In this document: in pieces, positions 28,601-38,411 of the stretch
Position numbering within the stretch: position 1 is the stretch's first letter
How the letters are laid out: each line of letters begins with the position of its first letter
Assembly: GCA_020186115.1 (NCBI GenBank)
Contig: WSYJ01000060.1
Span: 2,604,001 to 2,668,000 of the forward strand
Length of the DNA: 64,000 bases
Source of the DNA: Histomonas meleagridis
Taxonomy: Eukaryota > Parabasalia > Tritrichomonadida > Dientamoebidae
Direction: 5' to 3'
Notes under the pieces: model-generated
Told to the model about the DNA's origin: nothing
Databases searched by the model: none
What the model saw: the letters and a program-made list of their open reading frames with translations, nothing else
Position numbers and translations under genes: made by a program

Positions 28601-28737
28601 TAGTATGAACTAAGAGCTTTAGGATCTTTTGCTAATTCATTTGTCCTTTGTGAGAAGTCGCCAATGAGACTTGAGAGGTGACCTTGTAACTCTTTAAATA
28701 TGATAGTTAAGACACTTTCCGCCGCTGAAGTTGCCAT
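22642..28737 (-). CDS. Furry/Tao3/Mor2-like giant helical-repeat protein (paralogue A)
   Basis: 2031 aa from ATG 28737 (MATSAAESVLTIIFKEL). All-helical repeat protein without membrane spans. The N-terminal third follows the Furry N-terminal domain: a DLYDLIIYLFFADCVSQIL block, QIVKQFSVILSLLSRSNLSTII, then ESLCAQALCSLISQL...STPLESIYKVATKKCYKEKHHHHLALCATLI corresponding to the Fry segment LVPVAAAV...[26 protein letters not shown]. The C-terminal third has YASRAAFIFSEIMEPFD, like the Fry segment with RSLQIYRAL. Furry proteins scaffold NDR/LATS-Mob kinase signalling for polarity, morphogenesis and mitosis. At 2031 aa it is shorter than animal Fry (about 3000) and near yeast Tao3 (about 2400). Confidence is for family, not function. 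Confidence 0.72.
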   Translation of the reverse strand: MATSAAESVLTIIFKELQGHLSSLIGDFSQRTNELAKDPKALSSYYSTFPHSENMYAKCVDDFVNVGKGSPLVAISVLNSLLPTQSNNSLYISITSTTPCYTDGRSDLYDLIIYLFFADCVSQILTVIPFESMPTNLIDIAYQMIKPFSNPNQHPLRLQIVKQFSVILSLLSRSNLSTIISNFTDKYPTSDHGLFFTLHRFVCFNISQEVTLDKIGGFLINFADSFQKIKKDSKLESLCAQALCSLISQLTSEDCKALSTPLESIYKVATKKCYKEKHHHHLALCATLIQRDKGLNRKYFDSFLHELLKKSTKYLSRTLQCFLILIRGHSYSRSTSFWEWGNFNGYGHPGIEATHIYLPEQDQNEEGSFTQLFFKYFVPQPIEQYPIIVGDILLNFAARDFKYFIQSTVPKLIQEMKEFRAVLPLQACLEKIIDPNKNFEEWVQLNVRNQHANIRECFSMLFMGIKQIIFDAEEKVASKNLAKEAFCFDLTDSREIPKFVLPIEFKQQSYNYRKRMLINKITVGNVLKDWNFPNNTFNEQIKINTTKIKNVSDNEMKHLKLLGFFPRIINSSDMKNKTMCPRLLDRILSSSKSIAIFSINVLNQIFASNDDIRLLIYMNIYEKLTKTTNPIHTYMLLQLLVKLLELSLTPKAEKKELEKFIFDSQILVLDLLANQYSEIRDLAIILIERLTLLSSLLNIDIDFYQQFDTKAPVISAAVRYKVAASLNDTSINKVKIPESFVTLREAAVSPYNDLFNYFLVEISILFSNQVSNNILIMTLNLFLTKYFKDITSIDTCLQLRSYFLIVSHLFRISETKYLLSTPLSNQLCYFYNMPILNKVDDDVKETLNNYLEKYSNVLNTYLSLLSFDNKDTKQLEKLSSYLTVIQNMNASTISIFLPNLIKWCEEKVKLKPLIYIPIIIEIFYNISKNIDLEIGLIAYPNIKSGFKHFFDICENYFLEQKMNSYNNHSKSSLDSNDNVLEQKNLINPQTDIIFKNQNLIIHYCYTFSNFCNGFLYLRPDNSCGALRSTIVNANIPNDWTIEQRQNTLMFFINWHGLSIKSISEATAAAITSLIKISPIFTDNFPRNDQITQVLISCESLNYYVLNDCILLHPNLFEHDLNEALKINNENSRYYFNGICYIFYSEPDNSLIKKFGCNENVSESTLSTLSTLAHIKTLPSQFGTIKNTFNLHSYTNSPNQNPFTKMDLKVNEFLFRFSPKLITCSFLYLLHNDFKLRCTSFKLLQRIIPILCTMIYSTTEDKENSAKKTAEFMKKLHKFEPTFYSSYVNISYESVSKMCQLIVKYIPYLSDHLLSEFISLVGTSNKLFLQYAKYFIPFQRFTEFNNKKHWPQRFIYFTPYTFFNKLLTVKHVIKCNDTDQYLDLWVSLSEGEKNYEFIINNLINSNQYDINNVKVILAHLCKINPEKTISKLTNSLQFSQYFYRTYQNKFNDKEVPTPKPISESFIILQTLTELIQNYYDYVIKYLPFILTYSLIFYDYSRQAQSIISELLLVLFATIPDCPSSLSTVFMPPASLIWSNDLQPLTDKRQDFTSTEISLQPFEKQSVSVVSFVRQFSRFYKNVNTEIIQEWGKELIRWICGCGDLLYASRAAFIFSEIMEPFDKNVLKSLINSFVFINLLNDDKNNSNLINFYTIALFRIFSSAFDNYGKIKTYEKLFEAIFMISKTFLSCPEENEICQAAITNVTKFMNYVPCGSSDMIRLLSIISQLFSSLNPQNTLYAIILAMFKCTATKENSKVAQIAFIIFLPTIYIAICAIHNIPPYSTDVLDSDIISIFQVLRLISTTSFSSLEMLAYLCDISQLPGNFSPESFILRISTLIQQNFAKENVKKAISILTETAVNSNNLTYLDAIFDVLTSILEISDEPQLESGSFSTIASIAAQRMSKQAEQYLQVFLVKLPQTEAPKKISKKSKLSSKDIIQKLKDITSAPILPDGETELKEPILPIPLINTLWNKEEVMKIRNKLQNVKVQPFTKNNEEIQNIEKYTIDKMSAVNEITIPTDANDYIAFETYMH

Positions 28738-29389
28738 TTAATTGACACTTTTTTATGTTCTCAAATTTTATCATATCATTTTTTATGTGATGTACAGAAT
28801 CTATGTATTGAATTACTTTATTGATTGTAAATTTTCATACTATTTTCAATAAATAAAAAGCAATTTTATCATTTACGTGTGATCCAAAAATAATTAAAGA
28901 AAAATAAGATATTTATATTTTTGATGTGACCAGTTATGAAATAAAGTATTGAATGTAATTTTAAACGTACATCAGAATTTATAAACGTTCATTTTTAATG
29001 AAGAATTAGTTTGATTGTTCATTTTCTTTATCTTTCTTTTAAATTGATAGTGTTTAAGTAATTAATTTAAAAATGAAGTATTTTGTAAAAATCTAAAATA
29101 GGTGAAAATATTTATACAAAATATTCATCTATTTTTTTTTTTAAATTTAGATTGCACCTCTATCGTATTTCGAAATGCGATTAATTTGGGTTTAATAAAA
29201 AAATTATAAGCTTAATGAAGAACTACATATTAAATTATGTTTAATATTTATATTTTGTGAGTTTTAAAACTAGATATTATATTAGTATTTTACACCTATT
29301 CAGTATTGTGTGATAAATGTTTCATAAGTACTGTATAAAATTATTTAAATAATTTACAAATATTGGAAATATGAAATTATGAAAATTAA
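28738..29389. other. intergenic, promoter side of Furry-like A
   Basis: AT-rich. TGTCAATTAAATGG directly at the gene start contains an initiator-like TCA. No gene recognised. Confidence 0.45.
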
Positions 29390-30290
29390 TTTAATGTAAA
29401 ACAAATAAATATTTTGAGCATTAATATCAATTCATTCTTGTTCAAGAAGTAATTTAACTAATTCTATGTGACCATTTAAAGATGCTAAAATAAGTAAATT
29501 TTGAAATAATAATTTTGATTGATCTTGACGTAATATGTAATATTTCGAGAAGTAATCGATGAAATATAATTGCTGTTCTATATGCATCTTCAATTGATGA
29601 ATGATTTTGTTCACATAAATGAATAATTTCTTCATATGCACCTGTAACTGTATATTTACCTGTATTATTTATATTAGCATTATTCATAAATAAATATTTA
29701 TAACATTCAATAGAAGAAAAAAATGCTGCACAAACAATTAATGTAACATTTTATTGATTTATAAATAAACACTTTTCGTAAAGTGATGGGTCATTTTGAT
29801 GGTGATTAAAATCAAATATTGTTTGTGATGATATTTTTTCTAATTTTCCAATTTCCTCATTTTAAATTATTTTTGCATTTTTATTCGGAACAACGCATTC
29901 TTTGACATATTTCTTATGAAGTTCCCGATCATTTCTTTAAAGATCTGAACAAATTTCATGAAAATATTTATAAGAGTTACGATATTTGAATATTTATATA
30001 TATTGATTTATTTGGAAAACGATGTACTAAATAAAAGGTATCTTCGTCTTCAACTGATTTTGCTTAAATTTATTCATTTTGATCAAGTTTTCAAGAATAA
30101 AATATGATTTTTGTGTGTCTAAACTAGAAAGAAAAAAATCGGTAAATCTTTTAAATATCCTTCATTTGTGAAACAATCTATGAACATATTAAAGGACCAT
30201 AATCCAAAAAAAACAAGAATTTTTCATATGACATTTGATGGTGATTAATCATCGCTTACACAAAAAGTTTATCAACAAAAACTTCATGAA
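29390..30290 (-). pseudogene. Decayed DUF3447/ankyrin gene
   Basis: Minus-strand homology to the long N-terminal exon of the intact ankyrin genes (YTVTGAYEEIIHLCEQNHSS, NNANINNTGKY, and further upstream the linker before it), interrupted by in-frame stops and frameshifts near 29520, 29760, 29870 and 29940. One ankyrin cassette (LASLNGHIELVKLLLEQE) is left at about 29425-29490, joined to the core by a deletion. No continuous product possible. Confidence 0.75.
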
Positions 30291-30791
30291 TTTTGGTTCC
30301 TGTACAAAAACAAGAGATTAGAATATTAGTTATAATATTTATGATAAAACTCAAATATATTTTTCTTTTTCAAAATATTAATCATTATAATTCGATATTT
30401 GAAAAGATCCCCGCCATTTCCCTGTTCAATTATCGATGAATTTCTGTGTTTGAATCGTTCATTGAATGCCGATATTGTAACGGTAACGATGAATTCTGGT
30501 GTGATTCATCAGGCCCAACTTTGAACAGTTTTATATTAACACTCCCAAATAACATCTAAAAAATTTTAATAGCTGAAGTGTAAGATACGAAACCCACATT
30601 CATTAATTGAAAATTATAAGCACATACATCAATATGATGATTCACAGAATTCCTAAACCATGAGGATGATTTGAATACTTTTCTTTTTTTTGTTTTGTAT
30701 CGGCTATTTAAAATTTGAAAATTTCGCATTCAAAAAACCTCACTTTTTTGCACCAAAACCTATTTGATTCGAAACTTGGTAGGACAAAAGA
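30291..30791. other. intergenic
   Basis: About 500 bp before an intact ankyrin gene; somewhat less AT-rich around 30410-30530. No ORF or RNA gene recognised. Confidence 0.45.
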
Positions 30792-33700
30792 ATGAAAAAA
30801 TTGGATGAAGCAAAGGAAACTAATTTTATTCAATATCTACGGATCATACAAAACAATGTATTAAAGGTGAATGAAAAAAATATTTCTGAATCAGTTGAAT
30901 TGATAAATAAATTAATTGATTCTAATTATTCATATTCTTCCATGATAGTTATAAGTCGATTAATATATTCATATTTTATGTCACATAAAAGCTTTAAAGT
31001 ATATTTACAATTTCTTAAAATATTTTCTACTAAATATTCAGACACAATAATTGATACTTTTACACAATTACTTATACATTTAAATTCACAAGAAACAAAT
31101 TACCTTTTAGAAAAGTTAATTGAAGAAAACTTAATAAATGCTAAAATTGTAAGCAACATGAAATCATTATATTTTATTCATTATAAAACGAATGAAGAAA
31201 TTAATGCATTAAAAGATTTAACAAGTGATAATCCGTTTCATAAAAAATTTTTTGAACATATTGAAGAACTTAGGAAGGATGATTGGAAGCTCCACAAGCA
31301 ATTCATTCGAGAAGGAACTAATCCTTCTAATATTGTTACAATAATTCGAAATGATGAAATAGAAAAACTTCAAGAAATTTCAACAGAACCAAAATTCGAT
31401 TTTAAACAAATTATAGAGCCATCTTTATATGAAAGATATTCATTCATTAATAAAGAAAATGTTTCACTTGTTGATTATGCTGCATTCTTTGGATCAATTA
31501 AATGTTTCAAATTCTTAGTGTTAAATAATGTTGACATAAAAAACACTGGGATATATGCTGTTGCAGGTGGAAATCTTGAAATTGTTTATATTTGTGAGCA
31601 AAATCACTCAAACTTCGAAGGATCAATCGAAATAGCAATAGAATATCATAGGAATGAAATTTTTCAATATTTTTTTGATAATGAAAACATTAAAGAAGAA
31701 GATTTGACTGAATTAGCTAAAAAATGTATTATATATAACAATTATGAAATTTTGTCTTTTTTGACAGAAAAGAAATTAAATTTTAAAGAATTGATAATAG
31801 AATCAGTCGAAAGTGGAAATATATTTCTATTTAAACATTTTTCAAATGGAAATGAAATACCAAAAGAGGCTTTAATGTCAGCAGCTCGATCAGGAAACAA
31901 AGAAATTGTTAAACTACTTCTTGATAAAGGAAAATTTGATGTAAATATAAAATATGTTTCATTGTATTTAGTAAAAAATATTTTAATAATTTGGAGTTTT
32001 AAAATATGTAATAAAATTTATTTTGATAATTTTATACACCATTAATTGTTGCATGTAGTGAAGGTTATTTTGATGTAGTTAAATTTCTTCTTGAACAAAG
32101 AAGTATTAAAATAAATGAAAAAAACATAAATCGTTTTTATCATTTGGAATTTCAATAACATTTTTGGAATTCATTTGATAGATTTTATACTGCATTTTTT
32201 ATGGCAGTTCATAATAATAACATTGAAATTGTTAAATTACTTCTTGAGCAGAAAAGAATTAATGTTAATGCAGTAAATTTTTCTTTCTTTATTTTAATTT
32301 TAGATTTTAATTATTTGGAGTTTCTTTTTAATATTTAGAATATTTACATATTATTTTGGACAGCACTTATTGATGCAGCACAAAATGGATACATTGAAAT
32401 CGTTAAATTGCTTGTTAATTATAAAAGGATTAATGTGAATGCAGCAAATTTTTATTTGTTAGTTTTAATTTTTCTTTAAATCAAATAAAATTTCATTATA
32501 ATAACTGGTAATTAATTAAACTATTTTACACAGCACTAATGTTTGCTATTAAAAATAACTATATCGGAATTGTTAAATTACTTCTTAATCATAAAAAGAT
32601 TGATGTCAATTTACATGATTTTATTTTATTTTAATTAAAATTTATCTTATTAATTTCGAATTTAAAATATAATTTTGGTGTTAACTAAAAATATTTAATA
32701 CAGCTCTTATTTTAGCATCTATCAATGGTTATTGTGAAATAGTTAAATTACTTCTTGAACGTAAAGAAATTGACATTAATTTTAAATCAATTAACTTATT
32801 TTATATAATTTTTATATTAATAATTTGAAATATGAAATTAATTTTTGGTAATTATACAAATTATTTAAAACATCAATTATGTATGCATATGAAAATAATC
32901 ATCAAGAAACAATTAAATTACTTCTTGATTATAAAAGAAATCATCCCAATATTAAAAATATTTATTTGTTTGTTATAAATATTTCATAAATATTTTTGGA
33001 TTTAATGAAAATATTTGAAAATCATTCGAAATATTTTTAATAGAATTTATTTTTGGATATGAAAATGGCCACGCTGAACTTGTCAAAACAATTCTTGATC
33101 AAAGTACTGACATAAGTTTTGAAGGAATTAATTTCATTTATTCGATATATCCTTAATTTCTTTGATATTTTAACATCATATTTGGTAAATATTCAAATGT
33201 TTTAATCAAGCACTTCTTTATTCATCTAAAAAAGGAAATATAGAAATGGTTAAACTACTTCTTAAACAAAAAGAAATTGATGTTAATTTTGAAAATTTTT
33301 ATTTTTCTTTATTCATTTTTATTTTATATATTTTATATTTCAAAGTAATGTTTAAGACAGCACTTCTAATTGCATCTAAAAAAGGATATACAAAAATAGT
33401 TAAGTTACTTCTTGAACAAGAAGGAATTGATATAAATGCAAGTGATATATAATTAATTTATTTAGAAATTATTTTATTAATTTTGGATTTCAAAATAATA
33501 TTTGGAAATTATTTATATTGTTTTATACAGCATTTATGTTAGCATCTAAAAATGGTCATAGCGAAATAATTGATTTATTTCTTAAACATCAAGGAATATA
33601 TGATGATAGAGATGTTTCATTCTTTTAATGGAAATTTTTTCCAATAATTTAGGGTTTCATAATAATATTTGGAAATTATTGGATATATTTAAAGTATCAA

Positions 33701-35693
33701 TATGCGGTGTATATAAAAATGGATATATAGATACTCTCAAATTTCTTATTGAGAATGGATATGCTAATATAAATAGTAGGGATATTTATTTATTATGTTT
33801 GAGGTATGTAATAATAATTCCGATTTTTAACGTAAAATTTGGTGTTTGTTTATATCAATTAACTCAACATTAATGCTCGCATTAAAAAAAGGTGATATTG
33901 AAATGGCAAATTTTCTTCTTGAACAAGAAGAAATTGATGTTAATTTTGAAAATTTTTGTTTTTCTTAATTAATATTTATTTTATATATTTTGGATTTCAA
34001 AATAATATTTGGAAATTATTTAAATTATTTGAAACAGCACTTATTATAGCTTTAAAACAAAATGAACACGAAATAGTTAAATTACTTCTTGAAAAAAAAG
34101 GAATTGATATTAATGCTAAAAATATACATTTATTATGCATCAAATTCGTTTAAATAATTTCATGTACTAAAACTATATTTGGAAATTATTCAAAAAATTT
34201 AATACAGCATTTAACTTTGTAGGATTTAGAATTCCAATACTCAAATTATTTCTTAAACATAACAAATTTGATATTAATAAAATATCTTTATTTTATTTGA
34301 TAGTAGGCTATTTGAATGTGCTTCTTTAAATGGTAGAACGGATATTGTTAAATTAATTCTTAAATATAAAGGAAATGTTATCGACATTAATCTTGTTAAT
34401 TGATTTTATTTTGTATTTTAAAACAATATTTGGATATGAACTTATTACTGCAGCTAGTCACAATTTTACCGAAATATTTAATTTACTTATTGCACAAAAA
34501 GGAATTGATGTCAATAAGAAACAATTTATTTATTTGTTTTATTTTGGATTTATTTTAATAGTTTTATGTTACTAAACAATATTTGAAAATTATTTAAATA
34601 ATTTAAAACAGCACTTATGTATGCATCTCAAAATGGTAATATAGAAATGGTTAAATTACTTCTTGAGCATGAAGAAATTCATGTTAATGCAAAAGATATT
34701 TGTATGTTTTACATAGATTTTATTTTAATATTTCAATGATCTCTAATAACAAATGGAGTTTATTTCTATAACTTAATACAGCTTTTCTTCATGCTATATC
34801 AAGCTTTCAAAATGAAACATCAAAATTACTTCTTAAGTATAAAGGGATTGATGTTAATTTGCAGAATGTATTTTTATTTTATTTATGGTTTTCTCAAATA
34901 ATTTTTTCTTTCAAATCAAAATTTGGAATTTTTGTGAATTATTTGAAACACCACTTATTTTGGCATCTGAAAATGGTAATATAGAAATTGTTAAAATACT
35001 TCTTGAGCAAAAAGGAATTAACATTAATGCAAAAAATATTATTTCGTTTTTTTCATTGCTGAATTAAAAATTTTAGTGCTTTAAAATAATATTTGAAAAA
35101 TATATCAATAATTTAATACATCACTTATTTATGCATCTAAAAATGGTCACACAGAAATAGTTAAAATGCTTCTTGAGCAAAAAGGAATTGACATCAATGC
35201 TAAAAATATTTATTAGATTTATGTAACGTTTAAACAAGTATTTTAGTGCTTTAAAATAACATTTGGAAAATATATCAATAATTTAATACAGCACTTATTT
35301 GTGCATCCACAAAAGGTCGTGTTGAAATAGTTAAATTGCTTATTAAACAAGAAGGAATTGACATAAATGCTATAGATATTTATTAGATTTATTCATTGTT
35401 TAAATAATTACCTTAGCATTTTAAAATAATATTTGGGAAATATTTCAATATTTTAGCACAGCACTTAAATATGCATATAGGAAAGGTCATACTGAAATAG
35501 TTAAAATGCTTCTTGAGAAAGAAGGAATTGATATCAATGCTATAGATATTTATTTGCTTTGCAAACAGGTCATTACAATAATTCTTCGTTTTAAAACAAT
35601 ATTTAGCATTTACACAAATAATTTGATCCAGCACATAAAATAGGATTAGACATCAAAAACTCTGATGAAGAAGATCTTCTTGAAAAACACTGA
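30792..35693 (+). CDS. DUF3447/ankyrin protein with about 22 one-repeat cassettes
   Basis: Long exon 30792-31955 (ATG 30792, MKKLDEAKETNF) encodes the helical N-terminus, the IVTIIRNDEIEKLQEIS linker, the DUF3447 core (VDYAAFFGSIKCFKFLV, YAVAGGNLEIVYICEQNH) and a first ankyrin repeat. Cassettes begin at 32036, 32189, 32360, 32530, 32700, 32870, 33039, 33207, 33357, 33527, 33694, 33864, 34034, 34204, about 34314, 34438, 34608, 34778, 34948, 35118, 35288 and 35458. The terminal exon 35628-35693 codes an acidic tail (DIKNSDEEDLLEKH) and TGA. From 34438 to 35628 eight steps are close to or exactly 170 bp. Spacers are mostly 80 nt. The cassette near 34314 lacks its TALI start. If spliced, the protein would be about 1100 aa; unspliced it stops at 32045 after a hydrophobic tail. 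Later units are more diverged than those of the 17-kb gene. Confidence 0.75.
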
Positions 35694-35908
35694 CTGAATG
35701 AATTTCTGTAAAGTCATGTTACAATACTAAATAAATGTGAAATCCATCCATAGTTTTGTTATTTACAAAAAATTTATTAAAATCATTTTTTAATTTTATA
35801 ACCGTTTGAATTTCAATGCAAAAACGATTGCTCTTCATTCCCAATAGAGCTGGACTTCAACCGTCACAAATAAAGTTTTCAAAAAACCAATATAAAACTT
35901 AAATTTCT

Positions 35909-37579
35909 TTAGTGTTGTTGTTCTTGTGCAGCACGCTCAGCAACGAAAAGTGATGGGAAACGTGCCATCACAGCAATTGGGCACCAAATGTGTTCCCTAT
36001 GTAAATATTCACCGAGCTTATGGCAGTGATGTTCATATCCGGCGCCAATACCGAACATTGGCGGGTGTACGAACTTTCCGTTTGTGGTCCAGTTCTTGCC
36101 TTCGATAGAGAATGGAAGGTTGTCTTTAGGTAATGGGTAGCCAACGCCATCGGTAGAGAAGATCCATCTTTGTACTCTTGGTTGCTTTCTTAAGTCGTCT
36201 GGTGTGTACTTCTCTTTCTCTTCGACGTAAGGTGTGACACATCTCTTATATGCATCGACTGCAGCATTAACAACTGGATCTGTTGGATATGTGACCCAAC
36301 TCATGTAATCTTGCTTGTTATCTGCTGCAACGCCTTTGTGACTGACTCCAGTGTACATTGGAATTGTGATATTGACTTCGCATCCTGCTTCACGTGCGCG
36401 CTTGACGCTCTTAAGTGATTCGATCTCTTGGATGGCCATGTCTGCGTCTTCGCCTTTAGTGTAACGACGGTCAAAGCGGAATGTGAATTTGGCTGGAACT
36501 GCGCAATCAGATGGAGTCTCAAGATTGCACCATGAGGCTGTACGTGTGCCCTTGCTAAGGAATTTGTGGTCTTTGAAGCCATTCTTCGCTTGTTCAGCTG
36601 CTTCGGCAATGATCATTGATCCATATTCAAGTGGATTGATACCCATATGTGGCATAGAACCATGGCAGCTCTTACCAATAACTTCGACTTGAACTTGGCA
36701 ACGACCACGTTGGCCAATGTAGATACCACATGGACCAAGATCGAGATCACCAGTACCTTCTGTAATAACAACACAATCTGGGACTTGGCTGTGTTGGAGG
36801 TTTTGCTTGCGCATGATGTGCATTGGAGCACCTCCATCGTTATCTTCTTCGGCAATTGTGGCAATGGAAACAATCTTTGCACCTTTGAGTGATCCTAATT
36901 CACGTGTTTCAAGAAGAATCTTTGTGGCAAAGACTTGTGAAACAACACCTTGAAGTTGATCGGCTGAACCACGACCAAATAAAAGTTGATCCCATTTATC
37001 TTTTGGTGGAATGTAGTTGAGTTCACGACGCATATGTTCTTCATTGACTTTACTGGCATCCTTTAAACCATCAAAGCAATCAATACCTTCGCCAAGTTCT
37101 TCATGCCAGTTATCGCGAAGTGGATAAACAGTATCACTATGGCCATCAAGAAAGATAACGCGTTTGTTGTCTTCTGGTGTGTCATCATCTGGATCAGCGA
37201 CTGTCCAAACAAGGCTACCAAATGCATCATAGTCAACATCCTTTTCATCAAGAACAGCACCAAGTTCAACAATACGCTTCTTTAAGTAATCAAGGCGTTG
37301 AGTTTCGTGATTGGATGTTCCACATAATGGATCTTGATCATAGTAATCAGCTGGAATGCGGATGATTTCTGCAAGAAGTTTTAATGCATCTGGAGCATAA
37401 AGTTTTGCAAGTTCATAGACCTTCTTATCAAGTTCTGTAAGTTCTTTTGGATCTTCCCAATGGAAATCTTTGATATCAAAATCTTCCTCATCTTCTTTGT
37501 GATTCTTTGCCTTATAGAGAGCAACACCGGTAGCAACAGTTGCAGCTGCAACAGCTGTAGCAACAACAGCCTTACGCAT
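35909..37579 (-). CDS. M20-family metallopeptidase
   Basis: 556 aa from ATG 37579. An N-terminal hydrophobic stretch (AVVATAVAAATVATGVALY) may be a membrane anchor or targeting signal. Two-zinc M20 ligands are visible: H147 in FLDGHSDTV, D207 in FGRGSADQLQG, the E244-E245 pair (catalytic Glu and ligand) in TIAEEDNDGG, an acidic ligand in VITEGTGDLD, and a late His in GAGYEHHCHKLGEYLH. The dimerisation lid is in between (VEVIGKSCHGSMPHMGINP). M20 enzymes hydrolyse dipeptides, N-acyl amino acids or related amides. Codon use is clearly more GC-rich than in neighbouring genes, as expected of a highly expressed housekeeping gene. The TAA overlaps a TAAA (UAAA) polyadenylation-like signal. Exact substrate unknown. 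Confidence 0.9.
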   Translation of the reverse strand: MRKAVVATAVAAATVATGVALYKAKNHKEDEEDFDIKDFHWEDPKELTELDKKVYELAKLYAPDALKLLAEIIRIPADYYDQDPLCGTSNHETQRLDYLKKRIVELGAVLDEKDVDYDAFGSLVWTVADPDDDTPEDNKRVIFLDGHSDTVYPLRDNWHEELGEGIDCFDGLKDASKVNEEHMRRELNYIPPKDKWDQLLFGRGSADQLQGVVSQVFATKILLETRELGSLKGAKIVSIATIAEEDNDGGAPMHIMRKQNLQHSQVPDCVVITEGTGDLDLGPCGIYIGQRGRCQVQVEVIGKSCHGSMPHMGINPLEYGSMIIAEAAEQAKNGFKDHKFLSKGTRTASWCNLETPSDCAVPAKFTFRFDRRYTKGEDADMAIQEIESLKSVKRAREAGCEVNITIPMYTGVSHKGVAADNKQDYMSWVTYPTDPVVNAAVDAYKRCVTPYVEEKEKYTPDDLRKQPRVQRWIFSTDGVGYPLPKDNLPFSIEGKNWTTNGKFVHPPMFGIGAGYEHHCHKLGEYLHREHIWCPIAVMARFPSLFVAERAAQEQQH

Positions 37580-37929
37580 TATTAAAGTGCCCTTAACGAT
37601 GGTCTATTTCAAATTTGAAAGAAAGAAATCGATGAACCCATTCCCCAATTTTTGAGAGATCGTGCTGTTCAAAAAGTGGAGAAAACTTCATCGTTTTTGT
37701 TTGTGATGTGGCCATATAATGATGGTTTCGGTACGGTTATTTAAAGTTCTTCACTTTTTAATAAACTTTTGAAATTATGTGTGGTGTTGTCATTTTTTAC
37801 AATATTGTGAATTAACAAACGGGAATTTATCAATAAAGAATCCATTTTCGACTTTCTTCAAAACAATCAAATACCGGATAATATTTTACCTTTTTCATCA
37901 AAATCACAAAATATTAAACTTGTTAATAT
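37580..37929. other. intergenic, promoter side of M20 gene
   Basis: No gene recognised; moderately AT-rich. Confidence 0.4.
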
Positions 37930-38215
37930 ATGATAGAGAAAGATGGATTTGATATAAATGAATATATGTTAATGCTAAAGATATTCATTTGTTTTTTTTA
38001 ATTTATTTTAATAATTTTGGATTGCAAAATAATTTTTTGAAATTATCTAAATTATTTGAAAATGCACTTATGAATGGATTTAAATATGGTAACATAGAAA
38101 TAATTAAATTACCTCTTCAATCCACCATCGTTTTCTCTCGATTTCATTTTTGTGACTTATTTAAATTGCTTTATTTAAAAATAAAAAGTATAATGCTAAA
38201 AAGTATAATTTGAAA
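37930..38215 (+). pseudogene. Ankyrin cassette relic
   Basis: End of one cassette (GFDIN... NAKDI), a recognisable spacer (TTGGATTGCAAAATAA, then TTGAAATTATCTAAATTATT) and one further cassette (NALMNGFKYGNIEIIKLPLQS) without any N-terminal exon. It is an orphan fragment of the ankyrin gene family, and shows that spacer and cassette travel together as DNA. Confidence 0.6.
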
Positions 38216-38411
38216 TCAATTGATAAATAAAATAATCTCTTTCCAATTAGTGACAGTTATTTTTATTTTACTGAGAAACTTGTTAAGTATTTAGAAATTT
38301 GTTGCTAACCAGAGTGTAGAGCCAAATAGAGTTGTCTTTCCTTGTTCGGAAAATGAATTTTGACTTTTTGAGTCACAAAAGAAGTTTTTACGGTTTGGCC
38401 AAGCCTTCCAA

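Noticed and set aside
35926-37566. Many ORFs on both strands over the M20 peptidase gene
   Set aside because: They are shadow frames of a GC-richer coding gene; only the minus-strand 556-codon frame has family motifs.
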